DNA of 6,541 nucleotides from positions 1-6,541 of the forward strand of contig JADZAO010000048.1 in the NCBI GenBank assembly GCA_020852535.1, read 5' to 3'. Below are positions 5,096 through 6,541 of this stretch, in pieces. The notes beneath the pieces were generated by a model. The model was not told where the DNA came from. It did not search any database and saw only the letters and a list, made by a program, of their open reading frames with translations. The DNA comes from Paracoccaceae bacterium (lineage in GTDB: Bacteria > Pseudomonadota > Alphaproteobacteria > Rhodobacterales > Rhodobacteraceae). Every line of letters begins with the position of its first letter. Positions within the stretch are counted from its first letter, which is position 1. The translations under genes were made by a program, and so were the position numbers.

Positions 5096-6541
5096 TCAGT
5101 GCGCGGTCTGGACCGGTAATTCCGCTGCAGCCTTGCGAGCAGCAGCGGCGGCTTCTTCCGCCGCTTCATCCCATTCGACCGGTTCGGGTTGACGGACCAA
5201 AGCCAACTTCAAAACCTCGCGCACATGACTAACTGGAACAATGGTCATGCCATTTTTAACCGAACTTGGAATATCCACTAGATCCTTGGCGTTCTCCTGC
5301 GGGATAAGCACCGTCTTGATACCACCGCGTAAGGCCGCGAGAAGTTTTTCTTTCAAGCCGCCGATGGCCAGCGCATTGCCACGTAAAGTGACCTCGCCAG
5401 TCATAGCGATGTCTTTCCTAACCGGAATGCCTGTCAGTACCGAAACAATCGAGGTCACCATCGCCAAACCAGCAGAGGGGCCGTCCTTGGGTGTGGCACC
5501 TTCAGGGACGTGGACGTGAATGTCTAGCGTTTCAAATTTGGGAGGCTTGATGCCCAGTTCGGGGCTGATCGAACGAACATAGGATGCCGCCGCTTCAATC
5601 GACTCTTTCATCACATCGCCCAGTTTTCCGGTCGTCTTCATCCGCCCCTTACCTGGCAACTTTAAGGCTTCGATAGACAAAAGATCGCCGCCAACACTGG
5701 TCCAAGCCAGACCTGTTACAACTCCGACCTGGTCTTCCTGTTCTGCCAAACCATAGCGATACCGTTTCACACCAAGATATTCTTCCAACTTTTCAGGTGT
5801 AACACCGACCGCGGTTGTCTTCTTTTTAACAATCTCGGTTACTGCCTTGCGAGCCAACTTAGCGATCTCGCGTTCCAAATTACGCACCCCTGCCTCGCGA
5901 GTATAGGTACGAATTATCTCGGTAATTGCCTCGTCGGAAATCTTGAACTCAAGCTTCTTTAGCCCATGGTTCGCGATCTGTTTTTCTACCAAATGTTGCT
6001 TGGCGATCTCACGCTTTTCATCCTCAGTGTAACCCGCAAGCGAAATGATCTCCATACGGTCCAACAACGGGCTAGGCATGTTGTAGCTGTTCGCCGTAGC
6101 AATGAACATCACGTTCGACAGATCATATTCAACTTCAAGATAGTGATCCACAAAGGTAGCGTTTTGTTCAGGGTCCAGCACTTCAAGCATGGCAGATGCC
6201 GGATCACCGCGGAACCCCTGCCCCATCTTATCAATCTCATCAAGCAAGATAAGCGGATTTGTAGTCTTGGCTTTTTTTAACGCTTGGATGATCTTACCAG
6301 GCATTGAGCCAATATAGGTTCGCCGGTGGCCTCTGATCTCGGATTCGTCACGCACGCCACCAAGCGAGATACGAATAAACTCGCGTCCCGTTGCCTTTGC
6401 AACTGAACGTCCAAGTGAGGTTTTTCCCACACCCGGAGGACCAACGAGGCAAAGAATTGGGCCTTTGAGTTTAGAAGACCGCGCCTGAACAGCGAGGTAT
6501 TCGATGATCCGTTCCTTAACTTTTTCTAGACCGTAATGGTC
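5096..6541 (-). CDS. lon: ATP-dependent protease Lon, C-terminal part (5' end outside window)
   Basis: Lon is a cytoplasmic AAA+ serine protease that forms a hexamer and degrades misfolded and short-lived regulatory proteins. The visible 481 residues cover the AAA+ module and the protease domain. Judged against E. coli Lon (784 aa), roughly 320 N-terminal residues lie beyond the right edge. Visible motifs, numbered from the window edge, are Walker A GPPGVGKT (34-41), Walker B ILLDEID (98-104), sensor-1 segment ATANS (148-152) and the catalytic dyad. The dyad is Ser356 in PKDGPSAG and Lys399 in GGLKEKL, with the same 43-residue spacing as in E. coli. After PEPVEW comes a tail of about 24 residues, rich in Ala and Glu and ending QTAH, of a kind I associate with alphaproteobacterial Lon. 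No frameshift is seen. In many alphaproteobacteria an HU gene follows lon; here only a hairpin and tRNAs follow. Confidence 0.98.
   Translation of the reverse strand, partial: DHYGLEKVKERIIEYLAVQARSSKLKGPILCLVGPPGVGKTSLGRSVAKATGREFIRISLGGVRDESEIRGHRRTYIGSMPGKIIQALKKAKTTNPLILLDEIDKMGQGFRGDPASAMLEVLDPEQNATFVDHYLEVEYDLSNVMFIATANSYNMPSPLLDRMEIISLAGYTEDEKREIAKQHLVEKQIANHGLKKLEFKISDEAITEIIRTYTREAGVRNLEREIAKLARKAVTEIVKKKTTAVGVTPEKLEEYLGVKRYRYGLAEQEDQVGVVTGLAWTSVGGDLLSIEALKLPGKGRMKTTGKLGDVMKESIEAAASYVRSISPELGIKPPKFETLDIHVHVPEGATPKDGPSAGLAMVTSIVSVLTGIPVRKDIAMTGEVTLRGNALAIGGLKEKLLAALRGGIKTVLIPQENAKDLVDIPSSVKNGMTIVPVSHVREVLKLALVRQPEPVEWDEAAEEAAAAARKAAAELPVQTAH

Overview
The window is ordinary bacterial chromosome. 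Two large, well-conserved housekeeping genes lie on the minus strand: a complete mfd (transcription-repair coupling factor) and the C-terminal part of lon (ATP-dependent protease), which runs off the right edge. Between them is a roughly 1.4 kb block of tRNA genes and noncoding DNA. The Mfd N-terminus, the Lon tail (a PEPVEW-type end followed by an Ala/Glu-rich extension) and the tRNA-Asp sequence look alphaproteobacterial, most like Rhodobacterales with moderate GC. This placement is from memory of the families, not from a search.

Layout, left to right. Positions 1-56 hold the last codons of a plus-strand gene that enters from the left; its tail weakly resembles Bcr/CflA-type MFS transporters. 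Positions 57-207 are noncoding or decayed DNA downstream of both this gene and mfd. Positions 208-3660 are mfd (minus strand, 1150 aa, intact). Positions 3661-3804 are the mfd upstream region, with a perfect 16-bp palindrome. Positions 3805-3881 are tRNA-Asp(GTC) on the minus strand. Just upstream, at 3909-3984, is a degenerate second copy of the same tRNA, and a candidate promoter for the pair sits at 4018-4046. About 600 bp without a recognisable gene follow (3985-4585). Then come two plus-strand valine tRNAs, Val(CAC) at 4586-4660 and Val(TAC) at 4756-4831. Each has its own promoter-like sequence a few bases upstream, and a terminator-like hairpin separates them. Positions 4832-5095 are a convergent intergenic region with two hairpins. 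Positions 5096-6541 are lon (minus strand, partial).

Functional links are modest. Mfd clears stalled RNA polymerase and recruits UvrA. Lon degrades misfolded and regulatory proteins. The tRNAs serve translation. I see no mobile element, CRISPR array, toxin-antitoxin pair or defence system, and I do not think the window holds a new multi-gene system. The points most worth a second look are the decayed tRNA-Asp copy, two related palindromes on either side of the tRNA-Asp locus, and the paired short-leader promoters of the valine tRNAs.
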